From: Rickettsiales bacterium
GTDB lineage: Bacteria > Pseudomonadota > Alphaproteobacteria > UBA8366
Length of the DNA stretch: 64,000 nt
Reading direction: 5' to 3'
Assembly: GCA_002724555.1 (NCBI GenBank)
Contig: PBOZ01000100.1
Coordinates: 50,364 to 114,363, forward strand
Each line of letters starts with the position of its first letter. Position 1 is the stretch's first letter. Positions 19,845-29,165 of the stretch are shown piece after piece. Both the position numbers and the translations under genes were made by a program. A model generated the notes under the pieces. That model was not told where the DNA came from and searched no databases. It was given only the letters and a program-made list of their open reading frames with translations.

Positions 19845-20677
19845 ATAAAAAAACATATTCAAAAGACTTTTTGCGTATGGTCGGCAACGGTTCCGAACAC
19901 AAATTTGATATTGCTAACGTCGCTCTACATCTTGCCGCCCTTAGTCGTACAAAGCCAGACCTCACCCCCTTCGAAACCCATTTGGCGCAACTCGGACAAG
20001 AGTTATCCGAAACTTTTGCCAAATCGGACGATAAGTCCCTAACAGCCGCCATCCAAGCCTTGTCCAATGTCTTGGCAGTCTTGAACCGCTATCGAGGCGA
20101 CGATCAGACGTATGATGATTTGCAGAACGCAGACTTAATGAATGTCATTCAAAGACGTAAAGGCTTGCCTGTTGCACTCGGCATTCTCTATATCCATTCC
20201 GCGAGAACACAAGGTTGGAATGCTTACGGACTTAATTTCCCAGGGCATTTTCTTTTGGCCGTAGAGAAAAACGGTGAGCGAGCCATTATTGACCCGTTCC
20301 ACGAAGGCGTTTCGCGCAGACCCAATGAGTTACGCGATCTATTAAAGCTAGTAGCTGGTCAAGGTGCGGAATTGAACGCGGCAATGTACGCACCCGCATC
20401 TGACAAGGCTGTTCTTCTCAGACTGCAAAGCAACATTAGGCTCCGTCTAGTACAAATGCGCCGTTTTGAACAGGCGGCTGCAATTGTTGAAACGATGCTG
20501 CTTCTGGCACCGGACCAAAGCGAAATTTGGCGGGATTTCGGTATGCTGAATTTGCAGGTGGGCAAACTTTCCGCTGCTATTAAGGCACTTGAATCATCAA
20601 TTGAGTTTGAAAGCGTCAATTCTCGTCGCGAAGAAACCACCGCACTCCTTCAATCGTTGCAACGGCGCATGAACTAG
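19841..20677 (+). CDS. SirB1-family protein (transglutaminase-like plus tetratricopeptide region)
   Basis: 278 residues. The SirB1/transglutaminase-like region spans about 40-190: ALSNVLAVLNRYRGDDQTYDDLQNADLMNVIQRRKGLPVALGILY and NAYGLNFPGHFLL, with the family-typical KGLPVALG and FPGHFLL. A C-terminal TPR-like segment (about 195-275, RRFEQAAAIVETMLLLAPDQSEIWRDFGMLNLQVGKLSAAIKALESSIE) follows. The biochemical role of the family is unknown; no catalytic Cys-His-Asp triad is clear. Translation is coupled to the BON lipoprotein gene (4-nt overlap) and gshB follows. Confidence 0.83.
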   Translation: MNKKTYSKDFLRMVGNGSEHKFDIANVALHLAALSRTKPDLTPFETHLAQLGQELSETFAKSDDKSLTAAIQALSNVLAVLNRYRGDDQTYDDLQNADLMNVIQRRKGLPVALGILYIHSARTQGWNAYGLNFPGHFLLAVEKNGERAIIDPFHEGVSRRPNELRDLLKLVAGQGAELNAAMYAPASDKAVLLRLQSNIRLRLVQMRRFEQAAAIVETMLLLAPDQSEIWRDFGMLNLQVGKLSAAIKALESSIEFESVNSRREETTALLQSLQRRMN

Positions 20678-20764
20678 GGATTGGTCGAAGTCCGCTCATG
20701 TAGTTTAATGCAAAAATCCGATATACCCATCGGTACGTGATCGAAAACAATATTGGTAACTCAA

Positions 20765-21712
20765 ATGAGCCTCGCCGTCGCCATCCAAATGGACCCCATC
20801 GAATCCATAGACATCGATGCGGACAGCACCTTTATGCTTGCAATGGAGGCACAGACAAGATGCCATTCGTTATTTCACTACCTACCAGAGGGGCTAGTAT
20901 TCCGCCAAAACCGTCTATATGCGCGGGCGTGCCCCCTAGAAGTCCGGCGCGAAAAAGACAATCACTATTCTTTAGGGGCGCCAGAGTTGCTGGACCTAGC
21001 AACCCTCGACGTCATACTGATGCGCCAAGACCCGCCATTTGATATGAGCTACATTACAGCTACACACCTTCTAGAACGTGTGCACCCGCAAACATTGGTG
21101 GTCAACGACCCAGCGGAAGTTCGAAATGCCCCGGAAAAGCTCTTTGTGACACATTTCCCAGAATTGATGCCGCCAACGCTGATTACTTGCAGCCGCAGCG
21201 ATATACTCGCTTTCCGGCGGGACTATAAGGACATCATCGTTAAGCCGCTATTCGGCAATGGTGGCGCAGGCGTCTTTCATATTACGCCCGAAGACGAGAA
21301 CCTCAATTCCCTACTGGAACTGTTCACAGAGTTCTATAACGAACCCATTATCGCCCAACAATATATTCCGGAGGTTCGCGCTGGCGATAAGCGGATCATT
21401 CTGGTCGACGGTCAACCGGTTGGCGGTGTGTTACGCGTACCACCGCCAGGCGAAGCAAGAGCTAACATGCATGTCGGCGCCGAGCCTCAGAAAACAGACC
21501 TCAGCAGCCGTGAAAAAGAAATTTGCGATGCCATCGGCCCAATGCTGAAAAAGAAGGGCCTGATTTTTGTTGGCATCGACGTCATCGGTGGTTACGTGAC
21601 AGAAATTAACGTCACCTCACCAACCGGCATTCAAGAAATCAATCGCTTTGACGGCGTTTCCCTTGAAGCAGATATTTGGAACGCGATTGAAAATCGACGG
21701 AGCCAAACTTGA
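20765..21712 (+). CDS. gshB: Glutathione synthetase
   Basis: 315 residues from the ATG at 20765. Family text: [32 protein letters not shown] at the start, [20 protein letters not shown] in the middle, and the ATP-grasp segment [18 protein letters not shown] with [16 protein letters not shown] and a C-terminal [18 protein letters not shown] carrying metal-binding Asn residues. The enzyme joins gamma-glutamylcysteine and glycine with ATP. A TTG four codons upstream is the alternative start. It ends the BON-SirB1-gshB run. Confidence 0.96.
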   Translation: MSLAVAIQMDPIESIDIDADSTFMLAMEAQTRCHSLFHYLPEGLVFRQNRLYARACPLEVRREKDNHYSLGAPELLDLATLDVILMRQDPPFDMSYITATHLLERVHPQTLVVNDPAEVRNAPEKLFVTHFPELMPPTLITCSRSDILAFRRDYKDIIVKPLFGNGGAGVFHITPEDENLNSLLELFTEFYNEPIIAQQYIPEVRAGDKRIILVDGQPVGGVLRVPPPGEARANMHVGAEPQKTDLSSREKEICDAIGPMLKKKGLIFVGIDVIGGYVTEINVTSPTGIQEINRFDGVSLEADIWNAIENRRSQT

Positions 21713-21746
21713 TCAGCGATGCATCCTAATTTCTAGCAATTGGTGT

Positions 21747-22871
21747 TCAGACCTGAACATTTATTAAGTTGTCAATGGCTGTCGTCAGCGCACCTCTATC
21801 AGAAAACCCTATCGAAGTATTGAGCGTGCTGGAAAACAAAGTTGTATTCCTTTGTTGTTCCGCCTGCCGAAGCAGTTGTTCTCGCAAATTCTCCGTTTCG
21901 ACCCGCCGCACAAACTTCTGATTTTCTTTAATAAGATTAGCAATTTGCTCCCGGCGAGCACCGACCCTGCCGACAAATCCATCGAAAACACCCATTATGA
22001 ACCGGATCGTCCCCGTTGCGGTATCCACGTCGTCTAAAGCATTTTGCAGGCCAGCGTCGCCCAGGAAATTTCCATAGAGTGATGAGAACAAGACCTGAAG
22101 GCCCTTACGCTGAAGCGTTCCCTCTAAAATGGGCGACGCTTCGCCCCTTCGAATGATCGAAATCGCTCCCGTGCTATTATTCAAACTGACTGTATCGTCA
22201 TCTAAAAGCAGAATTCCGTCATTAGGATCATCATTAAAGCTGATTGGAAGCGACTGCACCTTCGCCCCAAAAATATCTGGGACAAAAATATCGCCGGTTC
22301 CTGTCTCAGTAATTGTAAAATCACTACCGGCGAAAATACCGGTAATGCTATCTTCGACAATACTGTTAGGACGAAGCGGAAATGAAATTGTATCCGCGGA
22401 AAAGACATCGCGAAACCGGCTGCCCAAAAGATTATTGCCAATAGTACCAAAGTTTCGGACTTTGATATTTATTTCACCAAGCTTGCGATCGAATACATTC
22501 GCTTGATTGCGTTTTTCCTCAATCGTCGCCGTAGATAGCTTTGAAAGCTCAACCGCTTTCCGCATATCCGCCAGTAATGAGTGGATCTCATCGAGTTTAT
22601 CGCGAGCCCTCTCTACGAGTCGATCAACTGAATCCAACTTCGATTTTATTCGCGTTAAATCTTTTGCAGTTTGTTCAGCCTGGCGAGATGCTATTCTAGT
22701 ATTGCGGTCTTGTCGAATAGGCTCGTTATCTACCCGGTCCTGCGCCGCAGCCGCCACACTAAGACCCCGCGCAGCCGCCGCACTCGGCAGCAACGAAAAC
22801 AGCTCCGCGCCAACAGAGCTAAAAACACTAGCAAAACCGGCCGAGCGCGCACTTCCAAGCGGAAGAACCAT
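21747..22871 (-). CDS. Unrecognised coiled-coil protein with weak flagellin-like character
   Basis: 374 residues, no signal peptide and no cysteines that I can see. An Ala/Ser/Leu-rich start (about 1-45) is followed by a strong coiled coil at about 50-140 with many Arg, Asp, Glu and Gln and regular leucines (ARDKLDEIHSLLADMRKAVE). A beta-rich Asp/Asn/Thr/Gly middle spans about 150-270 (FTITETGTGDIFVPDIFG). A second helical region covers about 275-350 (ALDDVDTATGTIRFIMGVFDGFVGRVGARREQIANL). Helix-beta-helix with a terminal VGARREQI-like helix is how flagellin and FlgL are built, but the termini are not standard. I assign no function. Downstream gshB converges on it. Confidence 0.7.
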   Translation of the reverse strand: MVLPLGSARSAGFASVFSSVGAELFSLLPSAAAARGLSVAAAAQDRVDNEPIRQDRNTRIASRQAEQTAKDLTRIKSKLDSVDRLVERARDKLDEIHSLLADMRKAVELSKLSTATIEEKRNQANVFDRKLGEINIKVRNFGTIGNNLLGSRFRDVFSADTISFPLRPNSIVEDSITGIFAGSDFTITETGTGDIFVPDIFGAKVQSLPISFNDDPNDGILLLDDDTVSLNNSTGAISIIRRGEASPILEGTLQRKGLQVLFSSLYGNFLGDAGLQNALDDVDTATGTIRFIMGVFDGFVGRVGARREQIANLIKENQKFVRRVETENLREQLLRQAEQQRNTTLFSSTLNTSIGFSDRGALTTAIDNLINVQV

Positions 22872-23275
22872 GGTAATTCTTACCCGTAACTATAAAGCCG
22901 TCATTTCTTGACAAACCTCTTATATCAAATCTTACCTTAAATGCGAAGCCACAATTTATCGTGCCGGATTAGACGCCTAAGCCTTCACTTACAGTCGAAA
23001 ATGGGCGCATGTGAAATTATGCTATATGGCTTGGAATAGAGACTATCATTATCATAAGCAGTTAAATATTGAGAGAAGCCTAATCAGTGGTATCGATTCC
23101 CAAATTAGCCGTTTTTTTGCAATTTGAAAGGCGGTTTCAAGGTCATTTTTATCACAAGTGGGCTGCTTCGCCGCTATTCTGCCAAGCTGGAGACACGCGA
23201 TAGTGCAATAACTGGCGACAGCCACCATCGGCGCTAACTTAATACAAATTATTGAGAAATTGGAGCTTACGTGGC
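22872..23275. other. 404-nt gap without a gene
   Basis: Separates divergent genes and must carry two promoters. AT-rich TTATATC (22920-22926) close to the coiled-coil gene could serve its -10 region on the minus strand. No credible protein, tRNA or strong hairpin was found. GGAG at 23262-23265 is the ribosome site of the next gene. Confidence 0.5.
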
Positions 23276-24679
23276 ATGGACTATGACGTGATCATTATCG
23301 GCGGCGGTATCGCAGGCCTGTCGACAGCTGTGCGCTGCACAGAGCTCGGCCTCAGACCGATTGTCTTGGAAAAGGGAGAAACCACGGACTATCCGTGCAA
23401 TGCCCGTTTCTCTGGCGGCATCATCCATGTCGCTGAAAAAGAAATGCTCTCGCCCGAGGCTGATATTCTGGCCAAAATTGATTACCTCACGGATAGCGCC
23501 GGCAGCGGCGGGCTCGCCGGTATCATGGCAGCAGACGCGGAAAAAGCGCTCGACTGGCTGCGTCTCAATGGTGCCAAGTTTATCAAGGGTGGATCGATCG
23601 AGCTAATGCGATGGATACTAGCGCCGCCGCGCCCGAGACGGCCAGGCCTCGACTGGAAGGGCCGCGGACCAGACATGTTGCTCCGCAATCTCACCACGAA
23701 ACTGAAGAGTGAAGGCGGAATTTTAGAACGCGGTGTTCGCGGCAAAAAACTGATAGAACAATCTGGCAAGGTAATAGGTATAAGCGGTGAGCGCGATGGC
23801 CTTACGGTTGAGTACCATGGTCTAGCTATCGTCATCTGCGACGGCGGTTTTCAAGGCGACCCTGAATTAGTGCGCCGTTTCATCAGCCCAAATCCTGACG
23901 CCTTATTTACCAGAGGCGCTGGCACCGGATGCGGTGACGGGCTCCGAATGGCAGAGGCCGTGGGCGCACGATTGGTCGGCACAGAACGGTTTTACGGCCA
24001 CCTCTTGGGCCGCGAAACCTTCAATAACGAAAAGCTATGGCCCTATCCAACCGTTGACGCTATCGCCCGTTCAGCAATCCTTGTAGACAACGCGGGCAGG
24101 CGCCTCTTCGACGAAGGGCGCGGGGGCATTTACCTCGCTAATGAGATCGCCAGGCTTGAAGACCCGTTGTCAATCTGTGTGATATTTGACAATGAAGTCT
24201 GGAACGGCCTCGCGGCAGACAATCGCTATCCGCCCTGCATGAACCCCGCCTTCGTCAACGAAGGGGGTACGGTCTACGCGGAAGACAGCCTTGAAGCCTT
24301 GGGTAAACAGATCGGTATTCCAGGAGAAATGCTTGCCGCTACGGTAGCTGACTACAATGAAGCTCTCGACAACGGGACGCTAGAAAACCTCGAGCCAATC
24401 CGCACTGCCGATGCGGTGCCGGCGCACCCAATCAAAACAGCCCCCTTTCATGCGATAGAACTTTGCGCTGGCATCACCTATACAATGGGCGGTCTCGCCA
24501 TCGACGACCGGTGTCGGGTTTTGGACACCAATGGTCTTCCGATCCCAGGCCTTCACGCCGCCGGTTCCGCGACTGGGGGTATAGAGGGCGGGCCAAACGT
24601 CGCCTATTTAGGTGGACTTTCGAAAGCCGTAATTACAGGTTTGCGAGCGGCAGAACATATCGCCAAATATCGGCCTTAA
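23276..24679 (+). CDS. FAD-dependent oxidoreductase of the fumarate reductase/succinate dehydrogenase flavoprotein family
   Basis: 467 residues. The N-terminal FAD-binding fold MDYDVIIIGGGIAGLSTAVRC carries GxGxxG-type glycines and an acidic residue ending the second strand (VLEKGE). The C-terminus has the family signature TYTMGGLAIDDRCRVLDTNGLPIPGLHAAG followed by the FAD-contacting GGIEGGPNVAYLGGL. This resembles tricarballylate dehydrogenase (TcuA) and 3-ketosteroid dehydrogenase relatives; I do not know the substrate. The start is the ATG at 23276, with GGAG 10 nt upstream. It stands alone with long gaps on both sides, a setting typical of an acquired single gene. Confidence 0.85.
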   Translation: MDYDVIIIGGGIAGLSTAVRCTELGLRPIVLEKGETTDYPCNARFSGGIIHVAEKEMLSPEADILAKIDYLTDSAGSGGLAGIMAADAEKALDWLRLNGAKFIKGGSIELMRWILAPPRPRRPGLDWKGRGPDMLLRNLTTKLKSEGGILERGVRGKKLIEQSGKVIGISGERDGLTVEYHGLAIVICDGGFQGDPELVRRFISPNPDALFTRGAGTGCGDGLRMAEAVGARLVGTERFYGHLLGRETFNNEKLWPYPTVDAIARSAILVDNAGRRLFDEGRGGIYLANEIARLEDPLSICVIFDNEVWNGLAADNRYPPCMNPAFVNEGGTVYAEDSLEALGKQIGIPGEMLAATVADYNEALDNGTLENLEPIRTADAVPAHPIKTAPFHAIELCAGITYTMGGLAIDDRCRVLDTNGLPIPGLHAAGSATGGIEGGPNVAYLGGLSKAVITGLRAAEHIAKYRP

Positions 24680-25013
24680 ATGGGTTAGTCTAACGATCTT
24701 TACATAGACCCGAACCAACCCGCTGGTCGGTCTTATTGAGTAAGGAAGTAGGGTGCTTTTAATAAGAAAAACTCTGTTCGTGTATCACCGTAACCGAACG
24801 TGCAGAAGCCTTCATTTAAACAATTGAAACCGGGGCCTCAAATTCTGTTTTCAAATTTTTCATCTTATGTAAGCTCCAGTTTTAAGCTCGAATCATGGTA
24901 CTTAGGTCCGGGCAAAAGTTTCAAAAACCGCAATAGACAGGGTCTGATTTTTCGATAAAAACAGAATTTTTGTAGCAATTGTTACCCTGCGAAACGGGCG
25001 GGGTGAATAGCTA
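24680..25013. other. 334-nt gap between FAD oxidoreductase and HIT genes
   Basis: Both flanking genes converge here. An imperfect hairpin at 24706-24733 (AGACC paired with GGTCT, inner CCA/TGG) followed by TATT could end the oxidoreductase transcript, but the stem is weak. The rest is AT-rich with no convincing gene. Confidence 0.4.
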
Positions 25014-25382
25014 TTACTGATCAGTCGGCTTGATCATCCGGCCAAGGTCCTTACCGGCGAATAGGTGCACGTGGAAGTGAGGCACCTCTTGGTGGCCATT
25101 TTCTCCTTGGTTGGACAAAATTCGGCTACCGCTTTCCATCACACCGAACTCTTTTGCAACTTCTCCAATGGCACGCATAAAGCCAGCCAACTCCCCATCG
25201 CTAGCATTCTGGCTAAAATCGGCGTAAGAAACATAAGGTCCCTTTGGAATTACAAGAACATGAATGGGCGCCTGCGGATTGATGTCTTTAAAAGCCAATG
25301 CATAGTCATTCTCGTAAACCTTTTCACAAGGAATTTCGCCACGCAGGATTTTTGCGAAAACATTCTCATTATTGTAAACCAG
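25014..25382 (-). CDS. HIT-family nucleotide-binding protein, apparent CTG start
   Basis: About 122 residues of the HINT/PKCI branch. It shows NENVFAKILRGEIPCEKVYEND, then AFKDINPQAPIHVLVIPKGPYVS and the catalytic histidine triad in QEVPHFHVHLFAG (H-x-H-x-H). HINT proteins hydrolyse purine nucleoside phosphoramidates. No ATG, GTG or TTG exists where homologues begin. The only codon that gives the usual N-terminus (M-V-Y-N-N-E-N) is a CTG at 25382-25380, preceded by AAAAAGGA and five bases downstream of the hisE stop. Starting at the first ordinary codon (TTG near 25298) would remove about 28 conserved residues. It is the last gene of the his operon. Confidence 0.85.
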   Translation of the reverse strand: MVYNNENVFAKILRGEIPCEKVYENDYALAFKDINPQAPIHVLVIPKGPYVSYADFSQNASDGELAGFMRAIGEVAKEFGVMESGSRILSNQGENGHQEVPHFHVHLFAGKDLGRMIKPTDQ

Positions 25383-25386
25383 AACC

Positions 25387-25728
25387 TTAATCCTTTTTCC
25401 TTAAATTTTTTTCCTCAATTCCCGAGAGACTAAATCGCTCTGCAAGAACATTCCACACCTCTTCCGGCTTTACTCCTTTATCAGCCCAAAGAACCAACAA
25501 GTGATAGAGCAAGTCGGCGCTCTCCTCGGCAAGCTTGCTAACACCTGCACACTTCATAGCTTCAATTACCGTTTCAACGGCCTCCTCGCCAACTTTCTGA
25601 GCAATCTTTTCAGTACCGCCGGCGAATAGTTTCGCCGTATAGGAAGAATCAACATCTCGGCTACGACGACTTTCGATAACCTGAAATAGCTGCTCGAGAA
25701 TTTTTTCGTTTTGATACGTACCACTCAT
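25387..25728 (-). CDS. hisE: Phosphoribosyl-ATP diphosphatase
   Basis: 113 residues of the MazG-like HisE family: SYTAKLFAGGTEKIAQKVGEEAVETVIEAMK with the conserved KVGEEAVE metal-binding Glu residues, and LAEESADLLYHLLVLWADKGV. It hydrolyses phosphoribosyl-ATP to phosphoribosyl-AMP, step two of histidine synthesis. It is encoded separately from hisI, as usual in alphaproteobacteria; hisI is not in the window. It lies 34 nt downstream of hisF and 4 nt upstream of the HIT gene. Confidence 0.95.
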   Translation of the reverse strand: MSGTYQNEKILEQLFQVIESRRSRDVDSSYTAKLFAGGTEKIAQKVGEEAVETVIEAMKCAGVSKLAEESADLLYHLLVLWADKGVKPEEVWNVLAERFSLSGIEEKNLRKKD

Positions 25729-25762
25729 AATGGGTAAGCTTTAACAGAACTTGCCCAGACTG

Positions 25763-26518
25763 TCAGGGGCGAACTTCGACACCCTCCGCCGCCATATACG
25801 CTTTGGCTTCACCGATGGTAAACTCACCGAAGTGAAAGATCGACGCGGCCAACACTGCCGAAGCATGGCCCTCGACAACGCCATCAACAAGATGCTGAAG
25901 CGTGCCAACACCACCGCTGGCAATTACTGGCACCCGAACAGCGTTAGAGACAGCTTGGGTCAACGCGGTATCAAAGCCAATCTTTGTGCCATCGCGGTCC
26001 ATCGAAGTGACCAGCAATTCGCCTGCGTCACGAGCCATGAGCTGGGCCCACTCAATAGCGTCGATCCCTGTTTCGTTTCGTCCACCATGGGTAAATACCT
26101 CCCATTTGCATCGACCGACTGACTTTGCGTCAATTGCAACCACGACGCATTGGCTGCCAAAGCGTGCCGCCGCTTCTGCGACAAATTCAGGGCGATGAAC
26201 TGCCGCTGTGTTGATCGAAACTTTATCTGCCCCAGCCAAGAGCAGTTTCCGAATATCTTCGACCGTCCGAACACCACCGCCCACTGTAAGGGGCATGAAT
26301 ACTTCTTCCGCCGTCCGCGCTACTACTTCGTAAATAGTATCCCGGTCTTCATTCGACGCCGTAATATCGAGGAAAGTGAGCTCATCTGCGCCAGCCTCAT
26401 CATAAATACGCGCCTGCTCTACCGGATCACCCGCATCACGCAGATCTACAAAGTTAACACCCTTCACGACGCGGCCCGCGTGCACGTCCAAACAGGGAAT
26501 TATCCGTGTCTTCAGCAT
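25763..26518 (-). CDS. hisF: Imidazole glycerol phosphate synthase, cyclase subunit
   Basis: 251 residues of a beta/alpha barrel beginning [20 protein letters not shown] with catalytic Asp11. [12 protein letters not shown] and SINTAAV mark the first phosphate-binding half, VVAIDAKSV carries the second catalytic Asp (about residue 130), and [13 protein letters not shown] marks the other half. Together with HisH it makes imidazole-glycerol phosphate and AICAR. The start at 26518 is two bases before the hisA stop; the longer open frame to 26644 is antisense to nothing useful and overlaps hisA. Confidence 0.97.
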   Translation of the reverse strand: MLKTRIIPCLDVHAGRVVKGVNFVDLRDAGDPVEQARIYDEAGADELTFLDITASNEDRDTIYEVVARTAEEVFMPLTVGGGVRTVEDIRKLLLAGADKVSINTAAVHRPEFVAEAAARFGSQCVVVAIDAKSVGRCKWEVFTHGGRNETGIDAIEWAQLMARDAGELLVTSMDRDGTKIGFDTALTQAVSNAVRVPVIASGGVGTLQHLVDGVVEGHASAVLAASIFHFGEFTIGEAKAYMAAEGVEVRP

Positions 26519-26519
26519 A

Positions 26520-27248
26520 CTAGGAGGTCTGCTTACCAAGTGCGGCAAGTGCTTCTTCAAGATTGATGCGCCCATCGTAGATAGCCCGCCCACTGATGGC
26601 GCCTTCAATGGTACCATTTGCCTGGATGGCAAGCAGGTCATCAAGGGAGGCTACACCACCGCTCGCGATGACAGGTATTGACGTCGATTTCGCAAGCCGC
26701 GCTGTTGCTTCTATATTAACTCCAGAAAGCACGCCATCCCGCTCCACATCAGTGTAAATGATGGCAGATACACCTGCACCTTCGAATTCTCCGGCGAGTG
26801 CCTCAGCCGTTAATTCGGATAACTCAGCCCAACCTTCAATTGCGACCTTACCGCCCTTGGCGTCGATGCCAACGGCAACACGACCGGGCCATTTCCGGCA
26901 GGCTGCGCGAACCAAGTCCGGGTCTTTAACAGCAACGGTGCCTAGGATGATCCTCCGAATTCCCCGTTCTAGCCAGGCGTCGATGGTCGCCATATCACGA
27001 ATACCGCCGCCCAATTGTACAGGGATTGTGATTGCGCTCAGGATCGATTCAACAGCTGACGCATTTATCGGCCTACCTTCAAAGGCGCCATTTAAATCCA
27101 CCAAATGCAGCCAAGTGGAGCCGGCAGCAGCAAAGTCCCGGGCTTGCGCTGCCGGATTATCATTAAAGACGGTCGACTGTTCCATGTCGCCACGACGCAG
27201 GCGCACGCACTGCCCATCTTTAAGGTCGATAGCAGGATAAAGAATCAA
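26520..27248 (-). CDS. hisA: Phosphoribosyl-formimino-AICAR-phosphate isomerase
   Basis: 242 residues, starting [17 protein letters not shown] with catalytic Asp8. [30 protein letters not shown] is the phosphate-binding half, [13 protein letters not shown] has the second Asp, and [13 protein letters not shown] follows. It isomerises ProFAR to PRFAR, the substrate of HisFH. Its start overlaps the stop of the GNAT gene by 4 nt. Confidence 0.97.
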   Translation of the reverse strand: MILYPAIDLKDGQCVRLRRGDMEQSTVFNDNPAAQARDFAAAGSTWLHLVDLNGAFEGRPINASAVESILSAITIPVQLGGGIRDMATIDAWLERGIRRIILGTVAVKDPDLVRAACRKWPGRVAVGIDAKGGKVAIEGWAELSELTAEALAGEFEGAGVSAIIYTDVERDGVLSGVNIEATARLAKSTSIPVIASGGVASLDDLLAIQANGTIEGAISGRAIYDGRINLEEALAALGKQTS

Positions 27249-27778
27249 AGGTCATGCCCCTCATCAAGGACCTTATAATAATAATAACCAGTCACCCATT
27301 CATCGCCCACCCACGCATAATGTGGATTTTCCGCCCATCGCACAAAACCAAGCGAGTTATAACGTGCAATCGCGCTTTCCTGTGTGGCCCGGACGTCAAG
27401 ATTAAGAACCGCAAAACCATCTGTCCGGACCCGTTCTTCAACGGCACGGATGAGATCATAACCGATCCCATAGCCGCGAGCCCACGGAGCAACGAAGTTG
27501 GTCGTCAGAGACGCCGCGTGCGATTTCGCTTCATTGTTCTTCGTTGGTCGGATCAGCTGCGCCGAACCTGCAATAACACCATCTAACCGGCCGACGAAAA
27601 GCGTGCGCTCAGGCACCAACAAAACACCTCGCCAATAAGTCTCAAGCGTCTGGCGCGGCGGCACAGAGACCCAACCGAACCCCCCCCCTTCGATGATCGC
27701 ACTCTCCGCCGCATCGCAAAGATCATGCAGATCATGGCCCGAAATTTCATCCAAAACTTCAACTGACTTGTCAGCCAA
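27245..27778 (-). CDS. GNAT-family N-acetyltransferase embedded in the his operon
   Basis: 177 residues. The GNAT acetyl-CoA-binding segment is at about 108-130 ([21 protein letters not shown], with the R/Q-x-x-G-x-G/A pattern as RGYGIG), followed by [21 protein letters not shown], the usual last strand-helix. The substrate is unknown. It sits between hisH (4 nt away) and hisA (4-nt overlap), so it is co-transcribed and translationally linked to histidine genes. A link to histidine metabolism is only suggested by position. Confidence 0.87.
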   Translation of the reverse strand: MADKSVEVLDEISGHDLHDLCDAAESAIIEGGGFGWVSVPPRQTLETYWRGVLLVPERTLFVGRLDGVIAGSAQLIRPTKNNEAKSHAASLTTNFVAPWARGYGIGYDLIRAVEERVRTDGFAVLNLDVRATQESAIARYNSLGFVRWAENPHYAWVGDEWVTGYYYYKVLDEGHDL

Positions 27779-27781
27779 CTC

Positions 27782-28408
27782 TCAAGGCCTCCAATTCAGA
27801 AAATTTTCTATTATCCGTAGCCCCGTCTGTTGGCTTTTTTCCGGATGGAACTGCGTGCCAATCATATTGTCGCGCCCCACAATTGCTGTCTGATAACCCC
27901 CGTAATTCACTGTAGCGAGCAAAGATTTTTTTTCGTCTACCGCAAAATGGTAACTGTGCACAAAATACACGTGATCGCCAGTCTCAACACCTTCGAGGAC
28001 TGGATGCGAAGCAGCCAAGTTCAATTCATTCCAGCCCATATGGGGAATTTTTAAATTGTCATCTGACAGAGGCATTGGCACCACCTCACCACCAATCCAA
28101 TTAAGACCATCTTGCCGTTGATGCTCCAAACTCGAAGTGGCCATTAACTGCATCCCAACACAAATACCTAAGAACGGAACACCCCGATCAAGAACTGCTG
28201 CACTCAGACTTTCAATCATCCCATCAAGCGCGGCCAGCCCAGCAAAGCAGACCCCGAATGCCCCCTGCCCAGGCAAGACAATTCTGTCAGCGCGCGCGAC
28301 ATCAGCGGCATTCGCCGTAACAACGACAGGAGAGGATGAGAATCTCTCAAAACCCTTTGCCGCCGAACGTAAATTGCCAGAACCGTAATCAACAATCGCT
28401 ACAGTCAT
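27782..28408 (-). CDS. hisH: Imidazole glycerol phosphate synthase, glutaminase subunit
   Basis: 208 residues of a class-I glutamine amidotransferase: MTVAIVDYGSGNLRS, the oxyanion loop VLPGQGAFG, nucleophile Cys83 in PFLGICVGMQ and the His-x-Glu pair in GTQFHPEKSQ. It supplies ammonia to HisF. The ATG at 28408 starts two bases before the hisB stop; an ATG six codons upstream would overlap hisB. Complete and unremarkable. Confidence 0.97.
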   Translation of the reverse strand: MTVAIVDYGSGNLRSAAKGFERFSSSPVVVTANAADVARADRIVLPGQGAFGVCFAGLAALDGMIESLSAAVLDRGVPFLGICVGMQLMATSSLEHQRQDGLNWIGGEVVPMPLSDDNLKIPHMGWNELNLAASHPVLEGVETGDHVYFVHSYHFAVDEKKSLLATVNYGGYQTAIVGRDNMIGTQFHPEKSQQTGLRIIENFLNWRP

Positions 28409-28409
28409 C

Positions 28410-29009
28410 TTAAAGCGAGCCGCCAAGAACGCCCTTGGTGGAGGGGATAGCGTCAGCCTTACGAGAGTCGATTTCGATAGCGTCTTTCAAAGCACGCGCC
28501 AACCCCTTGAAGCACGATTCGACGATATGGTGATTATTCTCACCATATAAGGTTTCGATATGCAGCGTCAGTCCCGCCGACTGCGCAAAGGCCTTGAACC
28601 ATTCTTGGAAAAGCTCGGTGTCCATCTCACCCAGCTTTGGCCGGGAGAAATTAACCCTCCACATAAGATAGGGGCGGTTCGAGCAGTCAAGCGCAACACG
28701 CGTAAGGGTTTCGTCCATCGGAATCAGCGCACGCCCATAGCGCACGATACCAGCCCGGTCACCCAGTGCCTTGCTCACCGCTTCGCCCACCACGTAACCA
28801 GTATCCTCGGTAGTGTGATGAAAATCGATATGCAGATCGCCCTGCGCCCGAACTTTTAAATCCACCAAACTATGGCGGGAAAATTGCTCAAGCATATGAT
28901 CGAGGAAGCCGATGCCGGTCGATATATCATAAGATCCGGATCCGTCGAGAACGACCTCAGCCGAAATTTGCGTCTCTTTTGTATTGCGCTCCACACTCGA
29001 TTGGCGCAT
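28410..29009 (-). CDS. hisB: Imidazoleglycerol-phosphate dehydratase
   Basis: 199 residues, a monofunctional dehydratase without the phosphatase half found in enterobacteria. Manganese-binding signatures are [36 protein letters not shown] and [26 protein letters not shown]. The start at 29009 has GGGAGA 8 nt upstream. It is the first gene of the leftward run hisB-hisH-GNAT-hisA-hisF-hisE-HIT, so the operon promoter should lie in the 156-nt gap before the divergent SDR gene. Confidence 0.97.
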   Translation of the reverse strand: MRQSSVERNTKETQISAEVVLDGSGSYDISTGIGFLDHMLEQFSRHSLVDLKVRAQGDLHIDFHHTTEDTGYVVGEAVSKALGDRAGIVRYGRALIPMDETLTRVALDCSNRPYLMWRVNFSRPKLGEMDTELFQEWFKAFAQSAGLTLHIETLYGENNHHIVESCFKGLARALKDAIEIDSRKADAIPSTKGVLGGSL

Positions 29010-29165
29010 GGCGCAGTCTCCCAATTGATTAGCGGGGCGATTTTTAGCAGGAAGTTATCAGAGATACCACCCGTAGCCTAAATTTCTTAGCTTTCTAAAT
29101 TTCTCGCCCTCTCGCCGTCGCGCCCTAGCTTGTTCAGGAACTTGTGTTAGCAGAAAGGAAATAAA

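Noticed and set aside
23040..23060. Fur-box-like repeats (reverse strand GATAAT GATAGT) upstream of the FAD oxidoreductase
   Set aside because: Only two of the required hexamers match and the site is about 220 nt before the gene.
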